5,242 bases of DNA from Deltaproteobacteria bacterium (GTDB lineage Bacteria > Desulfobacterota > Desulfobacteria > Desulfobacterales > JAFDCJ01): positions 1-5,242 of the forward strand of contig JAFDDW010000199.1 of the NCBI GenBank assembly GCA_019310665.1. The letters run 5' to 3'. Below, piece by piece: positions 1-5,090 of the stretch. The position numbers and the translations under genes were made by a program. Each line of letters starts with the position of its first letter. Position 1 is the first letter of the stretch. Under the pieces are notes generated by a model. It had not been told where the DNA came from and searched no databases. It saw only the letters and a list, made by a program, of their open reading frames with translations.

Positions 1-1
1 T

Positions 2-778
2 GTCTTTCCCTTTCATTTCTGGGCGCCGGATGTCTATCAAGCTGCCGCCAATCAGGCAACAGCCTATATTGCGAGCGCTTCGAAAGTGGCTGCCATTGCC
101 ATTCTTACCCGGATGGTGGCTGTTACCGGCGATGGCAGCATATACCTGGTCCAGGTTCTGGTCATCCTGTCCATTATTTCCATGACCGTGGGAAATCTGG
201 CCGCTATCGTTCAAAAGGACCTTAAAAGACTTCTGGCCTACTCCGCTGTGGCCCATGCCGGCTATGTGCTTATCGGGATATTGAGCATGAATCAGCTCGG
301 TTATTCCAGTGTGATTTTTTATGCCATGGCCCTACTGGTGATGAAATTCACCGCATTTCTGGTGGTGATCAAGGTGGCCGATGACGGCCGCAATCTACAA
401 ATAGCCCAGCTGGCCGGCCTGCATCGCCGCTCACCGCTGCTGGCCATGGCGCTGATGGTTTCGGTGCTCAGTCTGGCCGGTATTCCTCCCACCATCGGGT
501 TTACCGGAAAGTTCCTGGTTTTTGCGGCTGCCATGGAAAAAGGGTATTTCACCCTGGTGCTGATCGCCATGATCAACGTGGTCATATCCCTTTACTACTA
601 TCTTCTGATTTTAAAGGCCGCCTATATGCAGGAGCCGGCTGAGACGCAGGCGCCCCTGCATGTTTCTCCTCCCGTTAAGATACTTGCCGGTTTGCTGATT
701 TGTGTGATGGTGGTGGCGGGTATTTTCCCCCACTATCTGATCGAATTGGCCAGTGCGGCCGCCGCGGTCTTCAACTAG
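2..778 (+). CDS. nuoN: NADH-quinone oxidoreductase subunit N, C-terminal half (5' end outside window)
   Basis: Membrane-arm subunit of respiratory complex I, one of the three antiporter-like subunits (with NuoL and NuoM) that couple quinone reduction to proton translocation in the cytoplasmic membrane. The frame is open from position 2, so the GTG at 86 is an internal Val codon and not the start. The 258 visible residues begin with PFHFWAPDVYQ, a NuoN/M hallmark. Then come SASK (Lys at about residue 28, codon 83-85, apparently the conserved lysine matching K247 of E. coli NuoN), KDLKRLLAYSAVAHAGY at about 71-88, and GIPPTIGFTGKF at about 160-171, whose Lys apparently matches K395. Several hydrophobic helices follow to the stop at 776-778. 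Full-length NuoN is about 480 residues, so slightly more than half is present. It is normally the last gene of the nuo operon, and here nothing follows on the same strand, which fits. Family identity is seen directly; the lysine equivalences are from memory. Confidence 0.95.
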   Translation, partial: VFPFHFWAPDVYQAAANQATAYIASASKVAAIAILTRMVAVTGDGSIYLVQVLVILSIISMTVGNLAAIVQKDLKRLLAYSAVAHAGYVLIGILSMNQLGYSSVIFYAMALLVMKFTAFLVVIKVADDGRNLQIAQLAGLHRRSPLLAMALMVSVLSLAGIPPTIGFTGKFLVFAAAMEKGYFTLVLIAMINVVISLYYYLLILKAAYMQEPAETQAPLHVSPPVKILAGLLICVMVVAGIFPHYLIELASAAAAVFN

Positions 779-779
779 A

Positions 780-807
780 TCCCAATTGAGTTAAAAACCA
801 ATTGGGA
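780..807 (+). terminator. hairpin just after nuoN, probable terminator between convergent genes
   Basis: TCCCAATTG (780-788) pairs perfectly with CAATTGGGA (799-807) around a 10-nt A/T-rich loop, beginning one base after the nuoN stop codon. The downstream tract (GTTATCTGTTATT) is only moderately T-rich, so it is not a textbook intrinsic terminator. Its position at the end of the nuo operon makes a termination or 3'-end-stabilising role likely. Confidence 0.5.
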
Positions 808-847
808 GTTATCTGTTATTCGTTAATAGTATGCCGCCTTTTTCCTT

Positions 848-875
848 CTAATAAAATCGATCCGCCGGAGGCGAA
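848..875 (-). terminator. candidate intrinsic terminator for the dadA-like gene
   Basis: On the minus strand the sequence reads TTCGCC-TCC-GGCGGA (five Watson-Crick pairs plus one G-U) followed by TCGATTTTATTAG. It lies about 35 bases past the dadA-like stop codon. Stem length and T tract are both modest. It lies a short distance from the nuoN hairpin, so the two convergent transcripts may each have their own stop. Confidence 0.35.
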
Positions 876-908
876 CCTCAACTTTAGGCATTTCTTGGGG
901 TATTTTGC

Positions 909-2171
909 TCAATGAGGACCAAAACGTTCTACGCTCAGGGCGGTCAAATCAATTTGCGGCTGTTCGTTGACTGCCAGCTGGGAGACAATCTTGCCGGTTA
1001 TGGGCGCCAGCGAAATTCCCTTCATGCCGTGGCCGGTGGCAATAATGACATTATCGTAGCGCTGGGGCCGCCCGAGATAGGCAAGCCCGTCAGGAGAACA
1101 GGGACGCAGTCCCCGCCAGATTTCAATTAACTCAAGGGCATTAAGATCGAAATCCGGAAAGTAGTCGGGGACGGTCTTGAGGATGGCCTGCAGGCGGCGT
1201 TTGTTAATCGACATATCGAATCCTGCCAGCTCCAGGGTGCCGGCAAATCGCAGCATGTCGTCCATGGGGGTTAAAACCACCTTGGTTTCGGCCATCATAA
1301 ATGGTATCACGGGACATACCGGCGGCCGCTTGAAGGTCACACTGTACCCCTTGGCAGGTTGCATCCAAAGTTTAATATCCAACTCGCGTGCCAGGTCAAC
1401 AGACCAGGAACCACCGGCCAGAATGACCTCTTCGACAGATATGTTACCCCGGGTTGTCTTAACGGTTGTTACCTTTCGATCAAAAGTTTCAAATTCCAGC
1501 ACCTCTGCGGATGTCAGCAGGCGAACGCCTCTGTCCTCAATATGGCGAGCCAGGTGATTTACGAATCGATCCGGGATCAGCTGGGCATCCTGTGGAAAAA
1601 AAATGCCGCCCACAGCACAGGTTTGCATACCCGGGGTGTAGGGGGTCAAATCTTTGTTTTCCAGGACCTGGCTTTCGATCCCGTATTCCTGCAGCCGCTG
1701 CGCATCTTTGACGCCTTTGTCCAATTCTTTGGGGGTTTTATAAATTAGTACGACGCCTTTTTTTTCATAGTTGAAATCGATATCCTCGATTGCTGCCAGC
1801 TCGTCAAACAATTCCAGACTGGCGGAAATGAGATCGCTTAGAACCGGCAGCCCTCGGCGCACGTTGTTTTCAGTGCAGGCCCGGCTGAATTTCCACAACC
1901 AGGAGAGAAAATCACGTTGAAAGCGAGGCTTGATATAAAAAGGGCTTGCGGGATTGAACATCCATTTGAGTCCCTGGGCGATGACCCCGGGTGCCGCCAG
2001 CGGGATGCTGTGGCTGGGGACGATCAAACCGGCATTACCATAGGAGCTTCCGGAGCAGATTTCTCCTTTGTCAACGACCGCTACGTTTTTTCCCAGCCGA
2101 TTGAGGTAAAAGGCACAACAAATACCGATGGCACCGCCACCGATGACCAGGGTTTCCGTTTTAAAAGGCAT
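909..2171 (-). CDS. dadA: FAD-dependent D-amino-acid dehydrogenase (DadA-like, DAO family)
   Basis: Flavoprotein of the DAO superfamily. DadA-type members oxidatively deaminate D-amino acids to 2-oxo acids and ammonia and pass electrons to the membrane quinone pool. The 420 residues match the usual DadA length (about 415-435). Visible features are the N-terminal dinucleotide-binding fold VIGGGAIG (about 9-16), the acidic ribose-binding residue in VAVVDKG (about 34), the SGSSYGNAG...AAPG segment (about 40-62), the LKWMFNPASPFYIKP stretch typical of DadA, and the C-terminal flavin motifs GLRPCSPDG (about 354-362) and TGHGMKGIS (about 379-387). I chose ATG at 2171 because it places the Rossmann strand at the usual distance from the N-terminus; a TTG at 2213 would add 14 atypical residues. 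No clear Shine-Dalgarno precedes 2171, and the start overlaps the upstream gene's end by 11 bp, which suggests translational coupling. Glycine oxidase or hydroxyproline-pathway dehydrogenases are alternatives, since substrate cannot be read from sequence. Confidence 0.85.
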   Translation of the reverse strand: MPFKTETLVIGGGAIGICCAFYLNRLGKNVAVVDKGEICSGSSYGNAGLIVPSHSIPLAAPGVIAQGLKWMFNPASPFYIKPRFQRDFLSWLWKFSRACTENNVRRGLPVLSDLISASLELFDELAAIEDIDFNYEKKGVVLIYKTPKELDKGVKDAQRLQEYGIESQVLENKDLTPYTPGMQTCAVGGIFFPQDAQLIPDRFVNHLARHIEDRGVRLLTSAEVLEFETFDRKVTTVKTTRGNISVEEVILAGGSWSVDLARELDIKLWMQPAKGYSVTFKRPPVCPVIPFMMAETKVVLTPMDDMLRFAGTLELAGFDMSINKRRLQAILKTVPDYFPDFDLNALELIEIWRGLRPCSPDGLAYLGRPQRYDNVIIATGHGMKGISLAPITGKIVSQLAVNEQPQIDLTALSVERFGPH

Positions 2172-2772
2172 ATTTAAAACCGGCGGTGACAAAATTAGAT
2201 GCACCTGCTCCAATCAGTTCTCTTATGCTTGAACGGTGATGAAGACGATACACAAAATCCCACCGGGGATATTTCGGCAGCCCGAGGGTTACTTCAAACA
2301 TCAAATAGTTGAGCCAGCGGCCGGCATCTTCATCGTCGTCTTTTTCCACATCGCTGGTATGGGTATTAAAAGAGAGTCCATCTCCCACGGCAAAACTTGT
2401 AGCCACATATTGGTCCCAGGGGAATTTAAGCCAGCGCACGATGATCAGACCGTTTATTTGTCCCTGGTGTTCCTGGCCGAAATATTTGCCGAGCTGTCCC
2501 TCGACTTCGAAACTGATAAAATCCTCATAGCGCCAGAGCTCTCTGGCCAGGGCCCCGACAATGATATAGGTATCATCTGCGAAGTGTATATCAAACATCA
2601 GATTATCTTCCAATTCCGACTGCGTGTAAGCGCCGCCATAGAGGGTAAAAAACCATTTGTATTGTTGGACATCCTCATCGGTTTTGTCATCGTCTGCTAC
2701 GGCCTGCGGCAGCGGAAAAAACAAAAGCAAACTCAGAACCAGCGGGAAAAACAGATAGCGGGAATAGCTCAT
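2161..2772 (-). CDS. small outer-membrane beta-barrel protein, possibly PagL-like lipid A deacylase
   Basis: A 203-residue exported protein. A signal peptide is evident: Arg5, a hydrophobic core of Leu/Phe at about 7-21, and an AVA|DDD cleavage site after residue 26. The mature part has alternating hydrophobic/polar strands rich in aromatics and glycine and ends in GFKYAF, with a C-terminal Phe as in BAM-inserted barrels. RLHHRSS near residues 176-182 contains an H-x-S pair (H179, S181) at about the same distance from the C-terminus as the catalytic His/Ser of PagL lipid A 3-O-deacylase (IHYSNA in Pseudomonas). This makes an acyloxyacyl-hydrolase-like function possible but unproven. The start is ATG 2772, with GAGG at 2779-2782 six bases upstream; the TTG at 2811 has no such site and would bury the signal peptide. 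The gene overlaps the dadA-like gene by 11 bp, so they are probably co-transcribed. Barrel and export are reasonably secure; the enzymatic role is inference. Confidence 0.7.
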   Translation of the reverse strand: MSYSRYLFFPLVLSLLLFFPLPQAVADDDKTDEDVQQYKWFFTLYGGAYTQSELEDNLMFDIHFADDTYIIVGALARELWRYEDFISFEVEGQLGKYFGQEHQGQINGLIIVRWLKFPWDQYVATSFAVGDGLSFNTHTSDVEKDDDEDAGRWLNYLMFEVTLGLPKYPRWDFVYRLHHRSSIRELIGAGASNFVTAGFKYAF

Positions 2773-2823
2773 TTTCAACCTCGAAACCGAACTCGCAAGT
2801 TTAGACAACAACCGGCCAGCCTG

Positions 2824-2837
2824 AATAAAATTTTATT
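2824..2837. repeat. 14-bp AT palindrome AATAAAATTTTATT
   Basis: Perfect palindrome of A and T only, lying in the leader between the candidate promoter and the ATG of the outer-membrane protein gene. It could be an operator or simply AT-rich leader sequence; nothing else distinguishes it. Confidence 0.3.
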
Positions 2838-2850
2838 TTAAAAACGGTGA

Positions 2851-2879
2851 TCTATAACAGAAAAGTTTTTAGATGTCTA
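2851..2879 (-). promoter_or_regulatory. candidate sigma70-type promoter for the barrel-dadA pair
   Basis: On the minus strand, TAGACA (2879-2874, 5 of 6 to TTGACA) is separated by exactly 17 bases from TATAGA (2856-2851, 4 of 6 to TATAAT). It sits in the 158-bp gap between the CBS gene stop and the barrel ATG. If used, it gives a leader of about 70 nt and lets the barrel and dehydrogenase genes be transcribed apart from the CBS gene. The sequence is AT-rich, so a chance match is possible. Confidence 0.35.
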
Positions 2880-2930
2880 CAGGTCTCCGGAGGATTTTCC
2901 GCTGAAGGTTATGTTGCTGTAAAATTGCCC

Positions 2931-3401
2931 TCAGCGTTTCTTGCTCCTTCCCAGTTGCCAATTTTCATAATAGTCCCAGCTGACAAATTCATTCAGCTCT
3001 TGAAATTGCCGGGCCTTTGCAAGCAGGCTGGCCCGCAGAACGTCACCAATGGATAGCATACCGATGTATTCGCCGTCTTTTTCGATCAGTAGATGGCGCA
3101 GAAACAGTCCCAAAAACATTTCTTCAAGTTTGTAAATGCGGGTGCCGTGAGGTGCGGATTGAAGCGGGGCGCTCATATAATCAAAGATCTTGGCTGTCTT
3201 GGGATCAAATTCCTCATTGCAAATATTACGCAACAGGTCGCGTTCCGACCAGATTCCAACATATTCATCATCTTTTTCAATCACAATTGCACCGATTCTG
3301 GTTGCGCTCATTTTACGGCAAGTTTGATGAACCGTCTGATCCCAGGAAATAGAGACAATGTCACGTTGCTTGTCATTTACGATGTCTTCGGCCGTTTTCA
3401 T
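2931..3401 (-). CDS. tandem CBS-domain protein
   Basis: A 156-residue cytosolic protein made almost entirely of two CBS repeats (a Bateman module), which typically bind adenosine nucleotides such as AMP, ATP or SAM and act as a sensor or partner subunit. The first repeat spans roughly 8-62, with RIGAIVIEKDDEYVGIWSERD followed by LLRNI. The second spans roughly 74-128, with RHLLIEKDGEYIGMLSIGD followed by VLRASL. The short tail ELNEFVSWDYYENW is of a kind often seen at the end of stand-alone CBS proteins. ATG 3401 is preceded by GGGAGG (3407-3412) at a 5-base spacing, an excellent ribosome binding site. A strong promoter lies about 70 bp further up. It is the first gene of the minus-strand block, 158 bp before the barrel gene's start. 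No enzyme domain is attached, so ligand and partner cannot be named. Confidence 0.88.
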   Translation of the reverse strand: MKTAEDIVNDKQRDIVSISWDQTVHQTCRKMSATRIGAIVIEKDDEYVGIWSERDLLRNICNEEFDPKTAKIFDYMSAPLQSAPHGTRIYKLEEMFLGLFLRHLLIEKDGEYIGMLSIGDVLRASLLAKARQFQELNEFVSWDYYENWQLGRSKKR

Positions 3402-3472
3402 TTTATCCTCCCAATCCGGAATTGACTAATGAATATTCGATCATTTGAAGATGGTGAAAATATTTCGATCCA

Positions 3473-3501
3473 ATTATAAACTGTATGATAAATATTGGCA
3501 A
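3473..3501 (-). promoter_or_regulatory. near-consensus sigma70 promoter of the CBS-domain gene
   Basis: Minus strand: TTGCCA (3501-3496; 5 of 6 to TTGACA), exactly 17 bases, then a perfect TATAAT (3478-3473). Predicted transcription would start near 3466, giving a leader of about 65 nt to the ATG at 3401. Downstream, TTCGATC (+ strand) occurs twice, at 3436-3442 and 3464-3470, with the palindrome GAATATTC at 3431-3438; either might be an operator, with no further support. Confidence 0.65.
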
Positions 3502-3583
3502 ATGATTATGCGAATTCCAACGCCGGCCTTTTAATGAATTGTCTTTGACATCTAAATCGATTATCATTAGGTGGGTTATTTAT

Positions 3584-3593
3584 TAAGGAGGTG
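3584..3593 (+). promoter_or_regulatory. full-consensus Shine-Dalgarno before the dehalogenase remnant
   Basis: TAAGGAGGTG is fully complementary to the 16S rRNA 3' end and sits 6 bases (counted from the GG at 3590-3591) before ATG 3598. It fixes the start and rules out an upstream start at 3571. Further up, a perfect TTGACA at 3545-3550 could be a -35 element, but no good -10 lies 16-18 bases downstream (TTAGGT or TAGGTG). Confidence 0.75.
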
Positions 3594-3597
3594 CGGT

Positions 3598-3783
3598 ATG
3601 ACTGATGTCTTAAGAACACCCGATGAACGGTTTAATGAGTTGCCCGATTTTCCCTATGCACCCAATTATCTTGATGATTTAAAAGGCTGTCCGGAACCTT
3701 TTGAAATTGCTGATGCCGGTCATTTTGTTCAGGAGTGGGGGGATATCGTGGCACAAAGAGCCTTAGAAGTATTTGGCCTTTAG
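3598..3783 (+). pseudogene. internally deleted haloalkane dehalogenase (HLD-I/DhlA-like): N- and C-termini fused in frame
   Basis: A 61-codon ORF with intact start, ribosome binding site and stop. Residues 1 to about 30 (MTDVLRTPDERF...PNYLDDL) match the N-terminus of DhlA-type haloalkane dehalogenases (DhlA begins MINAIRTPDQRF...PNYLDDL). Residues from about 30 to the end ([19 protein letters not shown]...) match the C-terminus (DhlA [20 protein letters not shown]). The roughly 250 residues between, about 750 bp, are absent, joined at about 3682-3690. The retained His42 (codon 3721-3723) equals the catalytic His289 of DhlA. The nucleophile Asp124, acid Asp260 and the halide-binding tryptophans are lost, so no hydrolase fold or activity is expected. 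The intact enzyme would be about 300 residues and hydrolyses carbon-halogen bonds in the cytoplasm. The frame is preserved with no stops, so the event is recent, the short peptide is kept, or the assembly collapsed here. Family assignment is from remembered homologs. Confidence 0.85.
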
Positions 3784-3820
3784 ATGCCGTTACTCGGCTT
3801 TCGATCCTTGAACCCAAATT

Positions 3821-3851
3821 GCGGAATGCGGAAATTGGAATTCGGAATGCG
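3821..3851. repeat. short direct repeats, CGGAATGCG type
   Basis: CGGAATGCG occurs at 3822-3830 and again at 3843-3851, with related GGAA units between them (GGAAATTGGAATT). The tract looks like the degenerate GGAATNCGG intergenic repeats I recall from Desulfobacterota genomes. No function is apparent. Confidence 0.55.
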
Positions 3852-3867
3852 AAAGTAAGGAAATATC

Positions 3868-3890
3868 AATTTTTTGTGAAACAAAAAATT
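3868..3890. repeat. perfect AT-rich inverted repeat
   Basis: AATTTTTTGT (3868-3877) and ACAAAAAATT (3881-3890) form a perfect 10-bp stem with a 3-base loop (GAA). As RNA it is weak because eight of the ten pairs are A-U, and there is no GC stem followed by a U tract, so it is not a standard terminator for the remnant upstream. Confidence 0.6.
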
Positions 3891-3906
3891 AAATTATGGA
3901 ATTAAT

Positions 3907-3935
3907 CTGAGACGGATCCGATCGGAAGCCGTCAG
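3907..3935 (+). repeat. two-tier hairpin in the intergenic region
   Basis: GACGG (3911-3915) pairs with CCGTC (3929-3933). Inside it lies the 10-bp palindrome TCCGATCGGA (3917-3926). An alternative register pairs CTGA (3907-3910) with TCAG (3932-3935). This is the most GC-rich, structured part of the gap and could be a small RNA element; it matches no riboswitch class I recognise. Confidence 0.4.
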
Positions 3936-4176
3936 CAACTTTCTCTACCGGGTGCCTGATTTTAAAGAGAGCTTAAATGACTACCGTACTATTTTTTTTA
4001 CATCAGCATCTGGGATGAAATTAAAAAGTCAAAAAAAGCATAAAAAAATGCGCAGCATAAAATAATTAATCCGCCGGACCTTCGATCTAACAACTTACTT
4101 TCGTTTTCAAAGAACAATTTGCAACCCTAAATGTGCTATTTTTCAGGGCGGAGTAATTAACTAATCAACTAAAATT

Positions 4177-4183
4177 GAGGAGG
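4177..4183 (+). promoter_or_regulatory. Shine-Dalgarno GAGGAGG that decides a GTG start
   Basis: GAGGAGG lies 6 bases before GTG 4190. An in-frame TTG at 4175 overlaps this site and would encode it, so the TTG is not the start. Confidence 0.8.
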
Positions 4184-4189
4184 TTAACG

Positions 4190-4942
4190 GTGCAGATCAA
4201 AACGGTTCGCTATGGGTTGATAATCGGTTTTTTGCTACTGTTCGTTCTAACCGGGTGTGCATCCCTCAGCCCGGTTCAAAAGCATGAAGTAAAACCAATT
4301 AAGCCCGCAGAGTTGCCCGCCGGCAACGGCTGGTGGCATGTTCGTTTCAGGATGAACTGGCCGCCTGATACTGACCCTGACTGGGACATGGATCTGTATC
4401 TTGCCCATCAGGTGTTTTTACCATTGCTGGAGAAAAATAAAAACGACCTCCATTTATGGCGTTTTCATCGCCGGGCCCATCGCGACGGGGCGGGTCGCCG
4501 GTTTACCTTCTGGTTTTATTCAACACCTGCGACAGCCCAACAAATATTCGATGATTTGCGGTCAGATCCAATTATCTCTAATTGTCGGTCTGCCGGAGTC
4601 ATAGATAAAATTCTTTACGACGATCCAACCAACATCACACGACCTCATATTAAAGATACCAGTGATAAAAGCTGGCCGGTTGCGATTCAGAAAACCTGGC
4701 CGTATTACATCACCGGTGTGAGTCGGATGTGGCTGAATCTAGTGGCGGAAATCGCCGACCAAGACCTAAAAGACCAACGGCCGGCATCGCTTGAAGATAT
4801 TAAACAGTTCTACCAGCAGGTTAATGAAAACGTAACGGACTTATGGCAGAAAAAAGGGCGTCATGCCTTCTTGCATCATTTAAATGCGGTGTTTGGATAC
4901 GAACCACTTATCTACTGGGAGAAGCGCTATATGGAATTTTAA
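4190..4942 (+). CDS. predicted outer-membrane lipoprotein of unknown family
   Basis: A 250-residue protein with a type II signal peptide: Lys4 and Arg7, hydrophobic core at about 9-20, lipobox VLTGC with lipidated Cys23. Ala follows the Cys, with no Asp at +2, so sorting to the outer membrane is expected. After a lysine/proline-rich linker (about 30-45), a globular region begins GWWHVRFRMNWPP (47-59). It continues through DPDWDMDLYLAHQVFLPLLE and LHLWRFHRRAHRDG (87-100), the strand RRFTFWFYS (103-111), a helix TAQQIFDDLRSDP, and a C-terminal helical part with LEDIKQFYQQVNENVTDLW (201-219). Tryptophan is abundant (11). I do not recognise the family, and no catalytic motif stands out. GTG 4190 is chosen because of the GAGGAGG site. 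It stands alone: no gene lies within 400 bp upstream on its strand, and a hairpin-rich stretch follows. Confidence 0.85.
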   Translation: MQIKTVRYGLIIGFLLLFVLTGCASLSPVQKHEVKPIKPAELPAGNGWWHVRFRMNWPPDTDPDWDMDLYLAHQVFLPLLEKNKNDLHLWRFHRRAHRDGAGRRFTFWFYSTPATAQQIFDDLRSDPIISNCRSAGVIDKILYDDPTNITRPHIKDTSDKSWPVAIQKTWPYYITGVSRMWLNLVAEIADQDLKDQRPASLEDIKQFYQQVNENVTDLWQKKGRHAFLHHLNAVFGYEPLIYWEKRYMEF

Positions 4943-4964
4943 CGCGATTACTAAATTTGTACCG

Positions 4965-4996
4965 CGCTTTTTCCGAGACTGCGCTCGGAAAAAGTG
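4965..4996. repeat. long hairpin after the lipoprotein gene
   Basis: CTTTTTCCGAG (4967-4977) and CTCGGAAAAAG (4984-4994) pair perfectly over 11 bp around ACTGCG. One G-U and one C-G pair extend it to 4965/4996. It begins about 22 bp after the stop codon, so it may protect or end the transcript. However, its T run precedes the GC part and its A run follows, the reverse of an intrinsic terminator on either strand. Confidence 0.6.
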
Positions 4997-5009
4997 GCCC
5001 CTGCGGGGC
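4997..5009. repeat. short GC hairpin
   Basis: GCCCC (4997-5001), loop TGC, GGGGC (5005-5009). It abuts the preceding long hairpin directly, so the two could stack in RNA. No T tract follows. Confidence 0.45.
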
Positions 5010-5043
5010 AGTAGAGGCGCCCAACAGCGATTGAGCAAGTTAT

Positions 5044-5087
5044 AGGTTTCAGTGTTCAGCACTTCCACTCCCCGACACCTGAAACCT
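5044..5087. repeat. inverted repeat AGGTTTCAG / CTGAAACCT
   Basis: Nine perfect base pairs (5044-5052 with 5079-5087). After a single bulged C (5078) a further TGT/ACA pairing follows, enclosing a loop of about 20 nt. The GGTTTCAG/CTGAAACC wording resembles dispersed intergenic repeats I recall from Desulfobacterota genomes. Confidence 0.5.
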
Positions 5088-5090
5088 TCA

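Larger units (their letters stand above)
3784..4189. other. AT-rich intergenic stretch without a convincing gene
   Basis: About 400 bp between the dehalogenase remnant and the lipoprotein gene. It holds a short-repeat tract (3821-3851), an AT hairpin (3868-3890), a GC-richer hairpin (3907-3935), a T8 run (3992-3999) and an A-rich stretch (4021-4065). Frame 3880-4065 (+) is open and includes the plausible-looking stretch SNFLYRVPDFKESLNDYR, but it has no ATG, GTG or TTG before that segment and no ribosome binding site, so I do not call it a gene. No convincing promoter for the lipoprotein gene was found in 4066-4174. The 10-mer ATCCGCCGGA at 4069-4078 also occurs at 860-869. Confidence 0.6.

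Noticed and set aside
1177..1748. Overlapping plus-strand open frames inside the dadA-like gene
   Set aside because: They run antisense to a convincing flavoprotein with all family motifs, and their translations look random.
2773..2811. TTG start at 2811 for the barrel protein
   Set aside because: It would place 13 extra residues before the signal peptide and lacks a ribosome binding site, whereas ATG 2772 has GAGG at the right distance.
2236..2841. 201-codon open frame on the plus strand
   Set aside because: It lies opposite the signal-peptide/barrel gene, has no ribosome binding site, and its product has no recognisable features; it is a shadow.
3496..3510. Sigma54-like site TGGCAAATGATTATGC
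   Set aside because: The GG-to-GC distance is one base too long, and the TGGCAA is better explained as the reverse complement of the TTGCCA -35 element of the CBS promoter.
3632..3817. 61-codon minus-strand frame over the dehalogenase remnant
   Set aside because: The opposite strand encodes unmistakable dehalogenase ends; this frame shows no family features.
3907..3915. CTGAGA as a TPP riboswitch core
   Set aside because: None of the other conserved TPP aptamer segments (GGGGTGC, ACCTGATCTGGATAATGCC-like) are present.
4328..4577. Resemblance of the lipoprotein core to the C-terminal domain of lantibiotic/thiopeptide biosynthesis enzymes
   Set aside because: Only a vague pattern of aromatic and Arg residues is shared, and a lipidated outer-membrane location does not fit those cytosolic enzymes.
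4967..4994. Intrinsic terminator of the lipoprotein gene
   Set aside because: The hairpin has the T run before and the A run after the GC stem on both strands, so no U tract follows the stem; kept only as an inverted repeat.
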